A stretch of DNA of 64,000 bases, from contig JAFCIZ010000002.1 of assembly GCA_017871115.1 (NCBI GenBank), positions 2,377,501-2,441,500 on the forward strand, read 5' to 3'. A program made the position numbers and the translations under genes. Shown one piece after another: positions 38,200 through 50,821 of this stretch; position 1 is the stretch's first letter; the number at the start of each line of letters is the position of its first letter. The DNA comes from Cunninghamella blakesleeana. Lineage: Eukaryota; Mucoromycota; Mucoromycetes; Mucorales; Cunninghamellaceae. The notes under the pieces were generated by a model that was not told the DNA's origin, ran no database searches, and saw only the letters and a list, made by a program, of their open reading frames with translations.

Positions 38200-38775
38200 T
38201 TTATCTATTATATTATATTATATTATATTATATATATATATGGAAATAAATAATAAACCTCTTGAATAACGAATGGATATATAATAAAAGCTAAAGCAAG
38301 TATAAAAAAAAAAAAGTCAAAACAAAAATAAAAAGTAGAAGGGGAGGGAAAAGGAGAGAAATTTAAAAAATCAAAGCGTCTTTTTTATATATATTTTTAA
38401 AATTCCGATATTTTTGAGCACCACCAGCCACTTGGATTTTCATTTTATTTTTATATTTCTTTATAAATAAGTGTAATAATACTATTCACAACATGTAAAA
38501 AAAAAAAAAAAAAAGAACGATAATAATATTTTATTGATTATAAAGATATATAATCTATTTTTAAAAAATATGGAGATAAAAAAATTGAATGACTGGGTTT
38601 AAAATTTTAATTTTAAAGCCTAATTTTTTTTTAATAGTTTTTTTTTCTCTCTTATCCTTCTTTCCAACTATTTTTATTATTATTATTGTGTCTTTATATA
38701 TATACATATATATTATTCAATATTCTTAAGCGCTCATAAATAAATTATATATAAAGTGGATACATCCATTCCTTC
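38200..38775. promoter_or_regulatory. Divergent promoter region, small gene (-) and dymeclin (+)
   Basis: 576 bp between two start codons on opposite strands. It contains (TATAT)n tracts near 38206-38240 and 38696-38712 and T-rich runs before each start. No specific factor site is claimed. Confidence 0.5.
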
Positions 38776-40706
38776 ATGAACTCACCTCCTTTTAATGCTC
38801 CAGTGCCCACCACGCTGACCGAGCCTAACAAGACTTTAACAAGCGACAAACAACCATTAAGAAGATCTTCACTCTATCAAAACAATAGTTCATCTCCAAT
38901 CTCACCTTCATCCCCTCCACCTTATTTATCTTCTATTACTAATACTTCTGAATTACCAGATAACTTAAATAATTCTTTTTCGTCCGTTACCTTAAATAAT
39001 AATAATAATAATAAACCTTTACCTACTTTACCATCCATACCGAGCTCTTCTACAACAACTCCTGCTTCTCATTTATATTCAACTTCTACCGCAACTACTA
39101 CTTTAAAACAAACTTCTCAACGTTTTAACTCTACACAAAGTATTGCAATAAAGAATTTTTGCTCAGCTACTATTTTAGATATATACGACATTACTTTTTG
39201 GTCTTCTTTGTTAAATAATAATAAATATATTCCAACTCATACTTCGTAAGTTCCTATTGCTATTATTATTATTATTTTTTAAAAAAAAAAAAAGTATTAA
39301 ATAATAATAAATAAAAATAAAATATATAGGCATATACTTACTTGTTTATTGAAATATACTTTTTATCTTTTATTATTATCAATTTTCATCGGGGGGATAT
39401 CGATTATTATTATAAAAGACAAGACGCGTTTGACTTGGAAATGGATACTGTTGGGATATCAATAGAATTAGCAGCCAATAATATACGAACAAGAAATTTC
39501 ACAAAATTGACATTACATTTACTTAGTCAAATCTTAATTTTCCAAGAATCTGAAACTTTGTAAATCCCTATATAAATATTTATTACGAGAGATAGATAGA
39601 GATGGAAATTCTAATTATATTTTATTAATATAATTCTTCATTTATTTATTCATTACCTATATTTAGAGTGGTACCTACTTCAACTTATAATGCATTATTT
39701 TTAGTACGAGTCTTTTCAAAGCATTTTGTGGGAAATATGACTAATGATGAAATCATTGCTCAATTTGAAGGTATGTGATAATAATAATAGTAAAAATAAA
39801 ACTCCTCCGAAAAAGTGTACATTGATTAATTTTATTTTATTTACTTTTTTGTCATTTTAAGGTACCTGTCCCATCACAAAAAATGTTTATGCCGATCTTG
39901 ATCCAAATAAATTACCTATTCATCCTAATGTTGAAAAAGACACAAGACCAAAGACGGAACAGTTGATGGATGCACTATTAACACTCATTGTTAATATGAA
40001 TCCAAAGTAAGTACTCTTTTTTTTTTTTAATTTTATTTAGTTTTAAATATATATCAACTATTTTATTATGTTTATTTATACCTTTTTATTATTTTTTCTT
40101 TTTAATATATATCCAGTACGAATTACTCTACATATGAATTTTATGTCGAGTTATTAAATACGATACTTGTTTTATTTTCAACCCAATTACATCATACTGA
40201 TGCAAAAGAACCAAATTATTTTTTGGATTTATTACTGAATCAATTTGGGTAAAAGTAAAAGAAAAAGAAAAAAAGAAATGAATAATAGTAACAACAACGA
40301 TAACAATATATTCTTTACATTTACATAGAATAAATTAATATTATGTAAATATATTAAATGATTATTTTTATTAATTTATGTATTATGCTAGAAATCGAAC
40401 TGATGCTTTATTGGCCAAACTATTAGATAATATTATAGAAAACAAGGCACCACCTCTACAATCCTCTAGTGTTGTTTATAGTGCATATAATTATTTTTTT
40501 GCTCCTAGAGCAAGTGGAACCGATGTTGATCCACTTCCCGTTGCCGATAGAAGTTTATTATTGATCTTGTTACTATCGACACAATCTCAACAATATAGAA
40601 AGGCTATTGCTGGTTTACGAGATCATCATGGTAATAATAATTATAATAATAATATAGTTGTTTTTATATATATACCCATCTAGGCACTCTTGCACTCTCG
40701 CACACA

Positions 40707-40741
<35 letters not shown>

Positions 40742-42388
40742 TATTACTCAATTTCTATTACTCTATTTATTCGTTTATTTCCCAGTTATATCATCCACTT
40801 TAGAAAATCAAGAAACAAAAGTACATTTAATATCATTCAAGGATTTATTCAATGTTATATCACAGTAAGTTTTTTATAATATAAAAGCATCAATTATTAT
40901 AATGAATAAGTTAAAAATATTTTATATTCAATTATTTTTAATGTTTCATAGATCATTACATATTGAAGAAAGAATGTTACTGTTTTATTTAATTCTTGTT
41001 GAAAATGAATCCTTCCGTGTATATATATTATCAAGAACTGATCCAGAGACTATAGTAAGTTATATATATATATATATAAAATTACATTATTTGATGATGC
41101 TATTCAGTATATTATTTTTATTTTTATTTATTTACGTATATAATTTATATTTATTTGAAAACAGTATATCCCTATTCTTAAAATGATATATGAATCAGTT
41201 GAAAATAGAACAAACTTTTCCCAAGTATATATTTTAATGATTATACTGTTGATATTTAGTCAAGATGATGTTAATAATGAAACAATTCAAAAAGTGGTAA
41301 GAAATAGAATCTATTTTGATATAATATAGATACTATCTCTCTCTCTCTTTTTTTTATAACTCATTAGTATTACAATTATTCATTTCATAGATGGTACACC
41401 ATTTAACATGGTTTACAGAGCGACCTTTACTAAAATCAATATCACTTGGTGGTTTGACGACTTTAGTATTAATTCGTACTGTATTATTCAACTTATCACA
41501 TCAAAAGGTATTTTAAAAAAAAATTAAAGTATAAAGTAGAGAATTTATTTATATAAAAACCTTATTCTATAATAGGATATTTATTTTCATACCAATTGTT
41601 TGGCAATATTAGCAAATATGTCTGGAACTATGCTTGATATGCACGCTTATGTAGCACAGCGATTAACTGGGTAAAGATAAAAAAAATAAAAGTCATCACC
41701 ATCATCTTTTAATTTGGCACATGCATTTTTTATCGTGTATTAAATAAATATATTCTTTCTTTCCTCTCATCTCTTTAGGGTATTTGAATTGATTGCACGA
41801 CGATATCAAAAATGGTTAGCTAAAAAACAAGAAACAGGAGAATTGCCACACACGGCAGTTGATATTAATGTATATGAAGATCTTTTAATGTTAATGCTTG
41901 AAATCGTCAACTCTATATTGGTCCATCGATTAAAATACAATACACAGCTAGTTTACGCTTTATTATTAAAACGTGACATTTTTATACCATTCCAACTACA
42001 ATCTCGGTTTATGGACGTCACTACCAACATTGATAATGTCATTAATTATTTCCATGCTCGAGTGTCTGAAGCTAACTTGAAATCCCCTTCCACCAGTGAA
42101 GTCTTGACATTAATAGAACAAGCAACAAGAACATGGCCATCCCAGCGGCTCTTGAACGAATTGCCGGATTTGAAATTTCAATATGAAGAAGAACAAGATG
42201 CAAACGAATTCTTTGTTCCTTATGTATGGGCTTTAATTCATCGTCGTACGTTTGTTTATTGGAGCGAAGAAAAGGCTCATATTTTGGATGCATACCGCGC
42301 CTTGAACACTCATGGAACAGAGGATGACTCAACAGCTGCTCATACTTTATCAACCTCTTCTTCAGCAGTAACAAGTCCAGCACTATAG
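38776..42388 (+). CDS. DYM: Dymeclin homologue (Golgi organisation)
   Basis: Dymeclin is a peripheral Golgi protein conserved from fungi to animals. Twelve exons: 38776-39245, 39419-39559, 39667-39770, 39862-40006, 40117-40248, 40392-40630, 40786-40864, 40952-41054, 41165-41296, 41391-41507, 41576-41670 and 41779-42388, about 788 residues. Recognisable family blocks: TYNALFLVRVFSKHFV, PVADRSLLLILLLSTQ, EERMLLFYLILVENESFRVYILSRTD, HTNCLAILANMSG, VNSILVHRLKYNTQLVYALLLKRDIF, and the C-terminal EEQDANEFFVPYVWALIHRRT. The N-terminus carries an extra 140-residue Ser/Pro/Asn-rich region. The acceptor of exon 2 is the least sure junction: 39419 fits the frame, while the stronger-looking TATAG at 39329 does not. 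Confidence 0.92.
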
Positions 42389-42608
42389 TATATCTATACA
42401 ATAATATAAAAAGAGAGAAATTGATTCTTTTTATTATTATTATTATTATTATTAGTATTATATTTTATTTCATATTGATCATCTTAAAAATATTCCCCAA
42501 CTTTCTTTATTATTTTTAGTATTATTTATCTCCCTCTATTATTACAATTAGTATTATTATTACTATTATTATTTTTTATTCATTTATTCATTTATTTAAT
42601 GATTACCA

Positions 42609-42646
<38 letters not shown>

Positions 42647-44299
42647 AAACTTTTTTTAAAAAAAAAAACTCGATTTTATAACTTTCAAAAAAAATGTATT
42701 AAACCTTTTTTTTAAATATATATATATATATATATATAAATTGAATACGAAAACAAAAGTGATTCGTTTCAATAGATATATAATTACGATAAACGAATCA
42801 AGATTTACAATTTTTTTTTTTTAATATTAAACATGACTTGATGATGGGATTAGATCAATTTATAACTTAACAACAGCCCTATGTGATTATGTATGCATCG
42901 TTTATCTTTTTCATTCATGCAACGGTAACTATATAATTTACTACTACAAAAAAAAGGTTTAAAATAATAATTCAGTTAGTATTTTACTCCATACCATTTT
43001 CTTTACTTTTTATCTTTTTACTTTTATAGGTTAGAATAAATAACAAGTAAACATATATCTACTACAAAGCCTCATCATTAATAAACAAATAAATCAAATG
43101 AATCTAAAAAATCTCAATACATAAAACGCATATGTTGTACAAACCAGTTTAAATATTTAAGCGAAACAAATACCTATAGAAAGAGGTTTCCAAATTAGTC
43201 TAATTGATCGAATGATAATAAAATATATATATCAGACTTTTATTATATTTTTATTCAAACTAATTTCAATGAATAAAACCGGTTTTAAAATTTGTAAAGT
43301 GTAAAAAGATAATTTAGTGTTTTATTTCAAAATTTTACATCTATTTACTTGTTTTTTTTTTTATCGAAAAATAGAAATGAATTTAAATTTTCGTAAACTT
43401 TTTTATTTTATCATTACAGCTGGTTTATATAACGGTATATTACTTCGTTAAAAGAGAAATTATTTAAAAATAAATAACTAAACATAACAATAATAACAAG
43501 TAAATGTTGTTTTATTCTTTTTATTTTTATTTTTTCTGAACTTTCTATGCATTCTTTATATACCAAACTGTGAGTAAAAAAAAATGCTTTCCACCTTTAT
43601 TTTGATTTATTTAGACTTGATCTTAAAAAGGAAATGAATTCGATATAATAGATATATATATAAAAACTTGATAATAAATTAGCATCCACATAATAATTTA
43701 AAGATATCAACTGTTTTAATCAATTTATTATTTTTATCATTAAAAAAAAAAAGACACTATCTGTATTTACATAGTAAACGTTTGAAAACTGTACCTGAGT
43801 TATTTTTATATATCGAAATATTACTTACTTCGGTAGTTTATGCTTAGTTTTAAAATAATAAGTATAGAGAAAAATATTGATTTTAAAATGTATTTCATTA
43901 TTAAAATGATTCTACTGATTTTTTCATGTCATTCTCATCATAATTATAAAAAAAAGAAAAAAAAAAAGAAAAAGGTTATTATTCACGGGAATTATACGTA
44001 CTGAGCAAAAAGAAAACATTTTTATATTATTATTTTTCTTATTATTTTTTATGAATTGAGCTTATCTATTTTTAGTTTTCTGGGCTTAAAAAATAATTCG
44101 AAACGAAGTTTTTTTAAAAAAAACCTTTTTTTTTTTTTTACTTTATTTTCTTTTTCTTTCTTTCTTTCTTTCTTATAATCATATACCTTTTTTTTTTTCT
44201 TTTTTAAAAAAAAATCTTTCCATCTCTTCTTGTTTATAGATACATATAATCGAACACACACACTCACATATATATATATAAATAAATAAATATATAATC
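42389..44299. other. 1.9-kb gene-free region
   Basis: Between dymeclin and the LEA_2 gene, both plus strand. Contains (ATT)n at 42432-42455, (AT)n at 42616-42642 and 42718-42738, a CTTT microsatellite near 44150-44174 and many homopolymers. I searched for coding frames and tRNA-like folds and saw none that are convincing. The last 100 bp are T-rich leader sequence. Confidence 0.6.
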
Positions 44300-45373
44300 A
44301 TGACATATAACGAAAAAGATAATTATTATAATACACAATCTAATTATGACACTCCTACAGCACCTATCCAATCACCACCACCACCTCCTCCACCTCATCA
44401 ATATAACAATGAACCTTTAAAAGGGTATGCTACACCACCACCAAGCCAATATACACCTTCTTCTCATGGTTACCCAGCAAGCCCTTTTGATCCCAATCAC
44501 ACTAATAATAACCGTATGAATAACCATTCACCTTATAATAATTATCATAATGAAAGCAAAAAATCATTTGATGACCCAAACTTATACCATCAAATTCCTA
44601 TCATGGGAGGTTACCATAATCCAAGAGAAAGTATGTCTGATAAAAACTTGACTGCTCATGTATATGATTCGGATGATGAAGAAAACTACCCCAACACCAT
44701 TCCAAAAGAAAAGAGAAAACGTAGTTGCATGGATAAATTATGCTGTGGCTGCTGTACCTGTTGTCCAAAATGGGTTCGATATTGCTCTTGTATATTATTA
44801 TTAATCCTGATAGCTTTAGGGATTGCGGTTGGTGTATTGGCTGCTTTGTTTAAAATTCCTAAAGTCAATATGTCAGGTTTAGATAGTCCTCCTAGTGTTA
44901 ATGTAACTGACACAACAATCCATATGGGCTTCCAATTACAAGTCTCGGTTGATAATCCAAACGTAGAAGGTATTACCTTTGAGCAAATTATTGCTAAAGC
45001 TTATTATCCTCAGCATCGTGATGTTCAATTGGGTGGCGGTGAAAAGGATCAAGTCGTCATTGCTAAACAACAAACTTCTAATTTTACTTTTCCATTTGAT
45101 TTAACATTGGATATGTCTAACCCTTCTTATCAAAGTATTACTAATGATTTGTTTGATAAGTGTGGTTTATTTGGTGCTCCTAAACAAAAAATTACTATTG
45201 ATTATGATGTAATTCCTACAGTCAAGTTTGGTTTGATTCCTATTTCTATTACTATTCCCGGTTCTACTAGTTTTGATTGCCCTGATGTTTTACAACACTT
45301 GTCTAGTATTGCTAATGTTGCTGGTAGTAAAATTAATGGTGGTGGTGCCGCTGCCAGTCTTACGGGTGCATAA
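44300..45373 (+). CDS. LEA_2-domain membrane protein with Pro-rich cytoplasmic head
   Basis: Single exon, 357 residues. Residues 1-145 are Pro/Asn/Tyr-rich and disordered, with a run of eight prolines and an acidic DSDDEE patch. A basic segment (KEKRKRS) leads into a cysteine cluster (CMDKLCCGCCTCCPKW..CSC) immediately before one membrane helix (ILLLILIALGIAVGVLAALF, about 165-184). The clustered Cys next to the membrane is a likely palmitoylation site. The extracytoplasmic part (SGLDSPPSVNV...LQVSVDNPNVEGITFEQI...DLTLDMSNP...ITIDYDVIPTVKFGLIPISI) has the beta-sandwich pattern of LEA_2/LEA14 proteins. Topology is probably N-terminus cytoplasmic. Good codon use and lack of introns suggest strong expression. 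Confidence 0.75.
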   Translation: MTYNEKDNYYNTQSNYDTPTAPIQSPPPPPPPHQYNNEPLKGYATPPPSQYTPSSHGYPASPFDPNHTNNNRMNNHSPYNNYHNESKKSFDDPNLYHQIPIMGGYHNPRESMSDKNLTAHVYDSDDEENYPNTIPKEKRKRSCMDKLCCGCCTCCPKWVRYCSCILLLILIALGIAVGVLAALFKIPKVNMSGLDSPPSVNVTDTTIHMGFQLQVSVDNPNVEGITFEQIIAKAYYPQHRDVQLGGGEKDQVVIAKQQTSNFTFPFDLTLDMSNPSYQSITNDLFDKCGLFGAPKQKITIDYDVIPTVKFGLIPISITIPGSTSFDCPDVLQHLSSIANVAGSKINGGGAAASLTGA

Positions 45374-46224
45374 AAAACTACATATTTTTTTTTTATTATA
45401 TATTTGAAATAATGACAACAATAACAACAACAAAAACAAATGTGTACAAATATAGCTCTATGTTTATATATCTTATATTATTATTATAAAAATCCATTCT
45501 ATGTGTATATAAATAAAATTATGACCATTAAAAAAATATATATTTATAGATATAATAATAACAAAGATTTTTTTTTTTTAAATGATGAAAACTTTATTTA
45601 TTTTTAAGGTCTTGGCAATAACAATGAATTTAAAATAGTATATTATGTCAACTCCGCATATTTATCAAAAATTTTAAAGCAGTAATTTTAAGATCTTCGT
45701 TTTTTTTAGCATTAATTTAATGACACTATAATCTACATTAGTGGTTTTTTTTTTTTTTTGATCGACTTGATTGGTATTATAAAATATAAATCGGTTATTA
45801 TTATTGTAGTTATTATTAAGATTAAATTATTATTATTTTAATTTGTATATTATATATTAAATATATGTGTATTACTTTTTTTTTGCTTTGATTTTAATTC
45901 ATTATGTATAATTTTTTTTTTTCATTTAAAAAAAAAGAAAAAAAAAAAGATATAATAATAATACAGAAAAGGAAAGAAAAAAGAATAGAAAAATATAAAA
46001 AAGGAGTTAAAGAATTAAAAAGAAAAAAAGAAAAAAGGAAAGGAGAGAAAAAAAATAAAAACGATAAGTCAATGAAATAGAAATAATAAAACTGTACATA
46101 CGAGCAATATATCGAGTAAAATAAATATATAAAAGGTAATCATCATAATAATAATAATAATAATAATAAAAAATAAGGAGAACGCGTATATATAATAATA
46201 ATTAATTACGTATAAATATATATA
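45374..46224. other. Convergent intergenic region
   Basis: Between the LEA_2 gene (+) and the PP2C gene (-). Contains T-runs, purine-rich stretches (45930-46050) and an (ATA)n tract at 46146-46168. No gene recognised. Confidence 0.6.
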
Positions 46225-47451
46225 TTAAGTAAACTGAACCACCATGACACTAAGATTATCGGTACTGAAATTAGCTAAAGCATGATCTAATAATTTTTTA
46301 CTAGCTTCTTGAGGATCTTTTATATCCTTGATAAGGTCTACAGCTGTTTGATCATCACATACATCCCATAACTATAAAAAGAAAAGTGAAAAAAAAAATC
46401 AGTATATATATACTTTTTCTCTTTTCCTCTTTTTTCTTTCTTTCTTTTTCTTTTTTTTTCATATACATATAATTTACTTACACCATCACATGCTAAAATA
46501 ATAAAATCATCCCCCTTCACTAATTCAGTTTCCGTCGTATAAGGATTACCAACCACGAATTCTTTCATGACACTATCGCCCAATGATCTTGTTACAGCTA
46601 ATACCCCATTGACTCGATTGTTCATCATAAATCCACCTAAATCCATAATTCTTTTTGCTTCTTGAGCATCTGATCCTTTATGATCATAAGATAATCGATG
46701 AGCACGTCCTTGTCGACTGTTGAAAAAATATGTAAATAATATAAATATATAGTAATAATTGGTTAAAGACATTAATAACCATTTTATATTTCTATATTTC
46801 CTTTTTTTTTATTATTATTATTTACCAAAGTACAGCGCGAGCATCACCAACATTTCCTGTATATAAAAAGCGCTATAGTATGATAAAATGAAGATGAAGG
46901 AAAAAATAAGAAAACGAATAAATAGATTTATATATTTTTTATAATTCACTTTTCATTTTTTTTAAAAGTAGGTAAACTTACTTTATCATCCTTAACTTGA
47001 ACATAAGCAACAATAGCTGTACAACCAGAAAACTTGCCTTCTTTTTCATTGACTTGTTCGTCTGCTTTTAAAAATGCTTTATTTAAAATTTCTGGAACGG
47101 TTTCATCAGTAGAAGTAGTATTTAAACAATCAGCTAATACCTATTAATAATAATAATAAAAATAATTAATATCAATAATCTATTGATGAATAACTTTTTT
47201 TGTTCCCTTTTTCCTTTTTAATTAAATAAATTTGTCCTACTTACAGTATGAAAGTTTTGACCACACCATTCAGCGGTAGCTTTACCGGCATGACCATCGA
47301 AAATAGCAAAAAATCCTTGACGAGGAACATTGTTATAGTCGGTAATAAATGTATGAGCATCTTCCATAGTTCTTCTGCATCTTTTATTTCTATCTTCACT
47401 GACACCAATGACGAATCCATTTGCTATATGACTTTTATTATTATTATCCAT
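46225..47451 (-). CDS. PTC1: Type 2C protein phosphatase, Ptc1 type
   Basis: PP2C enzymes are Mg/Mn-dependent Ser/Thr phosphatases; Ptc1 dampens stress MAP-kinase pathways in yeast. Five exons on the minus strand: 47451-47245, 47140-46982, 46872-46826, 46716-46482 and 46371-46225, about 264 residues, close to the 281 of yeast Ptc1. Motifs: [16 protein letters not shown], metal-binding FDGHAGK (Asp52), [40 protein letters not shown] (assembled across the last intron) and TDNLSVMVV near the end. All metal-binding aspartates are present. Readthrough of the fourth donor would end the protein just after ACDG, so the last splice is essential. Confidence 0.92.
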
Positions 47452-48195
47452 GATTATCTAATTTATTTTTTTTACTTTTTTTGACGATCCAACTATTAAG
47501 AGAGAAAAAGTGATGGGGAGAGAAAGAGAGGAAAAGAGAAAGAGAGAGTATATGATGAATTAATTGAGTAGTCTATAGAGATGGATGGATGAATATATTA
47601 TTTTTTTAAAAAAATATATAAAAAAGTAAGGAAAGAAAGAGAATGAGAATGAGAAATTGATATATATATATATATATATAAATGATAAAATATGGATTGA
47701 AATTAATACGTACGCGTGATGAAAGAAAAAGAAATTATATATATATATATAATCTTTTTTTTTTTTGAGTTGTAATATTAAAAAGAAAAGAAAAGGAAAG
47801 AAAAGGAAAAATAGAAAAAATAAATTTTTGAAATTATTTTGAGTTTGAATTTTAGAAAATCAATGCCTTTTTTTTTTTAAAAGCCATCCAAACACTCATA
47901 TTTATCGAAATCCCCTTTTCTTTTTCATAATAAAGGGTTAGGAGAAATTGAATATATAAAATAAAATAAATACGTATATAAAGTAAATAATAACAATAAT
48001 AATGATAATAATAAAGATTTACCTGTCTATCATTTTTATTATAAATATAAAAGGGGAAGTTGAAAGGAGTATATATAAATATAAAATATATATTAAAAAC
48101 CATCAAATTTCCTTAAATAGCCACACTTTTTTAAATATTAAAAAAATAAATAAAATAAATGAAAGAATTGATTACACAAAAAAAAATATATATCT
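47452..48195. other. Promoter-side region of PP2C gene and 3' region of VAM7-like gene
   Basis: About 740 bp. The first part (47490-47560) is GA-rich; (TA)n tracts lie near 47661-47680 and 47738-47751. No ORF of interest. Confidence 0.6.
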
Positions 48196-49395
48196 TTATT
48201 TTATTTTATTTAATTTTTTATTTGCAAACTTCATTTTGGTTTGAGTTCTTCCAACATCATTGTCCAATTCATCTAATAATTGATTTTGGGTTTCCAATTC
48301 ATCACCAATAGCATAACCTAATTGTTTTTGACGGTTTAAAATGGCACTAAATTGTTCCACCTGTTGATCTTGATCTTCCATTAATTGACGCTGATACCCA
48401 ACAATTCCTTCATTATCTAATCCCCTTGTTACTTCGGTTTCTTTTGCCAATTGCTGTTTAAATGCTGCTCCAAAAGCTCGACTTCCGGTGCTATTCCTCT
48501 GAATTTTATCTCCTAATAATAAATTGCGGTCTTTCATCATGGGTGTGGTTTCTTTCATATCATGCGGTTGGTTGTTGGTTTTTTTAATGGCTTTTTCTTG
48601 TTCCTCTTGTTCATTTTTTTCTTCTATCAAACTGGATGATGATGATGATTTATTGTTCTTATTTGTGGTAGTGTTGGTATATAATAAATCGTGTTCTTGT
48701 CTTCCATTACTAACTAATTTCAATAGAGTATCCTTTTCTTCTTTCAAAGTAGATAATAAATCTTGGCGTCTTCTTAATTCCCCTTCTGACATACTTGACC
48801 CATCCGGCCCCCCGTTACTAATGGCCAATGATTTCAAGCCTGACTCTAGACTGGCAATACGAGAAGCTAGAGTAATTAATAGTTTTTTAGCTTGTAAAGT
48901 GCAATTGTGAGATGCCGAGATTTCATTTCTTGCAATGTGAGTCGAGCGTTTATTAATTAAAGATTTGGTTTCTCTTGCTAAATGAGTCATGTCTTGGTAT
49001 TCATCCAACCAAGTTTCCGAAGTATAGGTATCCAAAGGTCTCCCCGTTGGAATAGACAAAAACGATCGCCATATCTCGGTTTGACGCCAGCGATCATCTC
49101 GACAACTTAATATCCCTCTTATGTAATCTTCTAATCCATGTTTACGATCTTCAATCTTTTGCTGATCGCCAAATGTTGAAGGAAACAAAGATTTCTTTGG
49201 TAAATTAAAAGGTGGTGGGTGATTTGGATACACTGCACACAGTTGCTCATGTAGTTTGACAAACTCAGAATATCGTTTCCAAACTGTCCATTTACGAACA
49301 GCTTCATGAACTTCAATTTTATAAACTGTATGTGGTTTAGGTTGTTGTCTTGTTTCACTTTCTCTTATAAATAATGCTTGAATTGCTTCACCCAT
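48196..49395 (-). CDS. VAM7: Vam7-like vacuolar SNARE with PX domain
   Basis: Vam7 is the soluble Qc-SNARE of vacuole fusion, brought to membranes by its PX domain binding PI3P. Single exon, 399 residues. The PX domain covers about residues 4-125, with the phosphoinositide-binding WKRYSEFVKLH, the PPFNLPKK loop and ...EDRKHGLEDYIRGIL. A coiled linker with Ser/Asn/Glu low complexity follows. The SNARE motif is at the C-terminus (MEDQDQQVEQFSAILNRQKQLGYAIGDELETQNQLLDELDNDV), with Gln in the position expected for the zero layer. As in Vam7, there is no C-terminal membrane anchor. The start ATG begins the first conserved strand. Confidence 0.9.
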   Translation of the reverse strand: MGEAIQALFIRESETRQQPKPHTVYKIEVHEAVRKWTVWKRYSEFVKLHEQLCAVYPNHPPPFNLPKKSLFPSTFGDQQKIEDRKHGLEDYIRGILSCRDDRWRQTEIWRSFLSIPTGRPLDTYTSETWLDEYQDMTHLARETKSLINKRSTHIARNEISASHNCTLQAKKLLITLASRIASLESGLKSLAISNGGPDGSSMSEGELRRRQDLLSTLKEEKDTLLKLVSNGRQEHDLLYTNTTTNKNNKSSSSSSLIEEKNEQEEQEKAIKKTNNQPHDMKETTPMMKDRNLLLGDKIQRNSTGSRAFGAAFKQQLAKETEVTRGLDNEGIVGYQRQLMEDQDQQVEQFSAILNRQKQLGYAIGDELETQNQLLDELDNDVGRTQTKMKFANKKLNKIK

Positions 49396-50821
49396 CTTTT
49401 ATAAAATATAAAAAAAAAAGATAAGAATATATGTATATATATAACAAAAAATAGAAATAAAAAATAATAAAAATTCAAACAATTCGGGAGGACGCCTAAA
49501 AATAATGTGATCTTCGGAGTTTAAACCCTAAAAATAACAAAATAAAAATTGAACACCACTATAAAAACGATTTAAAATAGCACCACTTGTTAAATAGATT
49601 CTTAGGAGATATTTTTTTTTCTCTCTCTCTCTTTTTTTTTTTTTTTTAATACTTGTTCAAACCTCTCTTTCTTTTTTTCTTTCTTTCTTCCTACTTTTTA
49701 TTTTTTAAAAAATAAAATGATTCAAAGAAATAGAAAAGATATTTATTACTTTTACTATTAATTATCATTTTTTCATTTCACTTTTTATTTTCTATAGGGA
49801 TAAGTTAGGATAAATGTTGCTGATGATGATGATTCTATTAGCCCTTTATTATTATCATTAGTCAACATCTCCTCTTTTATGTCCTTCAACCTTCTCTTTA
49901 AATAATAGTAGATAGTTGGAAAAGCTCAGAAATACAATGATAATTATAATTATAATAAAATTATTATTTGTTATGATGAATCAATATAAAAGGTAAATAA
50001 TAATAACGTGAGTAAATATCGTGTGGATTATGTATGTATATAAATAATTAATTGGATGTGCGACTCTAAATGATGATTTAAACTAGAAAGGGAAATTTTT
50101 ATATTGAACGTATTGATAAATGATTGGTTCTTTAAATGAGTCATTCTCGCAGTTTTTTTTACTCCCTTAAAAAAAGAAAGGATAGCTTATAAAAAAGGGA
50201 GCTGCTTATTATTTAAAAAGCTCGTTCTTTTATAAATAAATATATAAAAGGGTTAAAAAGAAATAGTGATTTTTTAAAAGAAATAGTGAAAAATGTTTTA
50301 TTAAATAAGAAAAATTATATTTTTTTTAAAACCTCGGTCTGTCTCTCTTTTTTATACATTTGATCTCATTTTTTTTTATTTTTATTTTTCGAAAGCGAAC
50401 AAAAAAAAAGAAAGGAAGAGAAAGAAAAAGAAAAAAAAAGAAACCAATTTTTTCCGTCTTTTTAAAAACTAGAGGTTAAATAATGAGCAATTAACCAATC
50501 AAATAAAAGAAATACGATAAACCAAAAAAGTATATAAATTAGGGGGGGGTGGATAGGTCGGAGACTGTTTGAAAAATGGTGTAATATCCCGACCTAAAAA
50601 ATAAGCCACTATGTTTTGAAAAAAAAAAAAGTATAAAAGGGGAGCCAATTTTTTCGTCTTTCTTTCGTTTAAAAATTTTTTTTTTTTTTTTTTACATTTT
50701 TATCATTTTTTTTTTATAACCTGTGGTTATATTTTTTTTCCCTTTTTTGACTCTGTCTTTTTATTTTTAAACGTATACTCTTTTTTTATATATTCATTTA
50801 TATAATTAATTAACTTTTAAC
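49396..50821. promoter_or_regulatory. Divergent promoter region, VAM7-like (-) and TBP (+)
   Basis: 1.4 kb between opposite starts. A TATA box TATAAAAGG stands at 50632-50640, about 180 bp before the TBP start, in an unusual G-run context (TTAGGGGGGGTGG near 50540 and GGGGAGCC directly after the box). An AAACCCTAA (telobox-like) motif is at 49523-49531, near the VAM7 side. The rest is AT-rich with T-runs; no ORF is convincing. Confidence 0.5.

Noticed and set aside
47852..48244. Overlapping short ORFs in the gap before the VAM7-like gene end
   Set aside because: They are A/T-driven, with no motif and no splice pattern.
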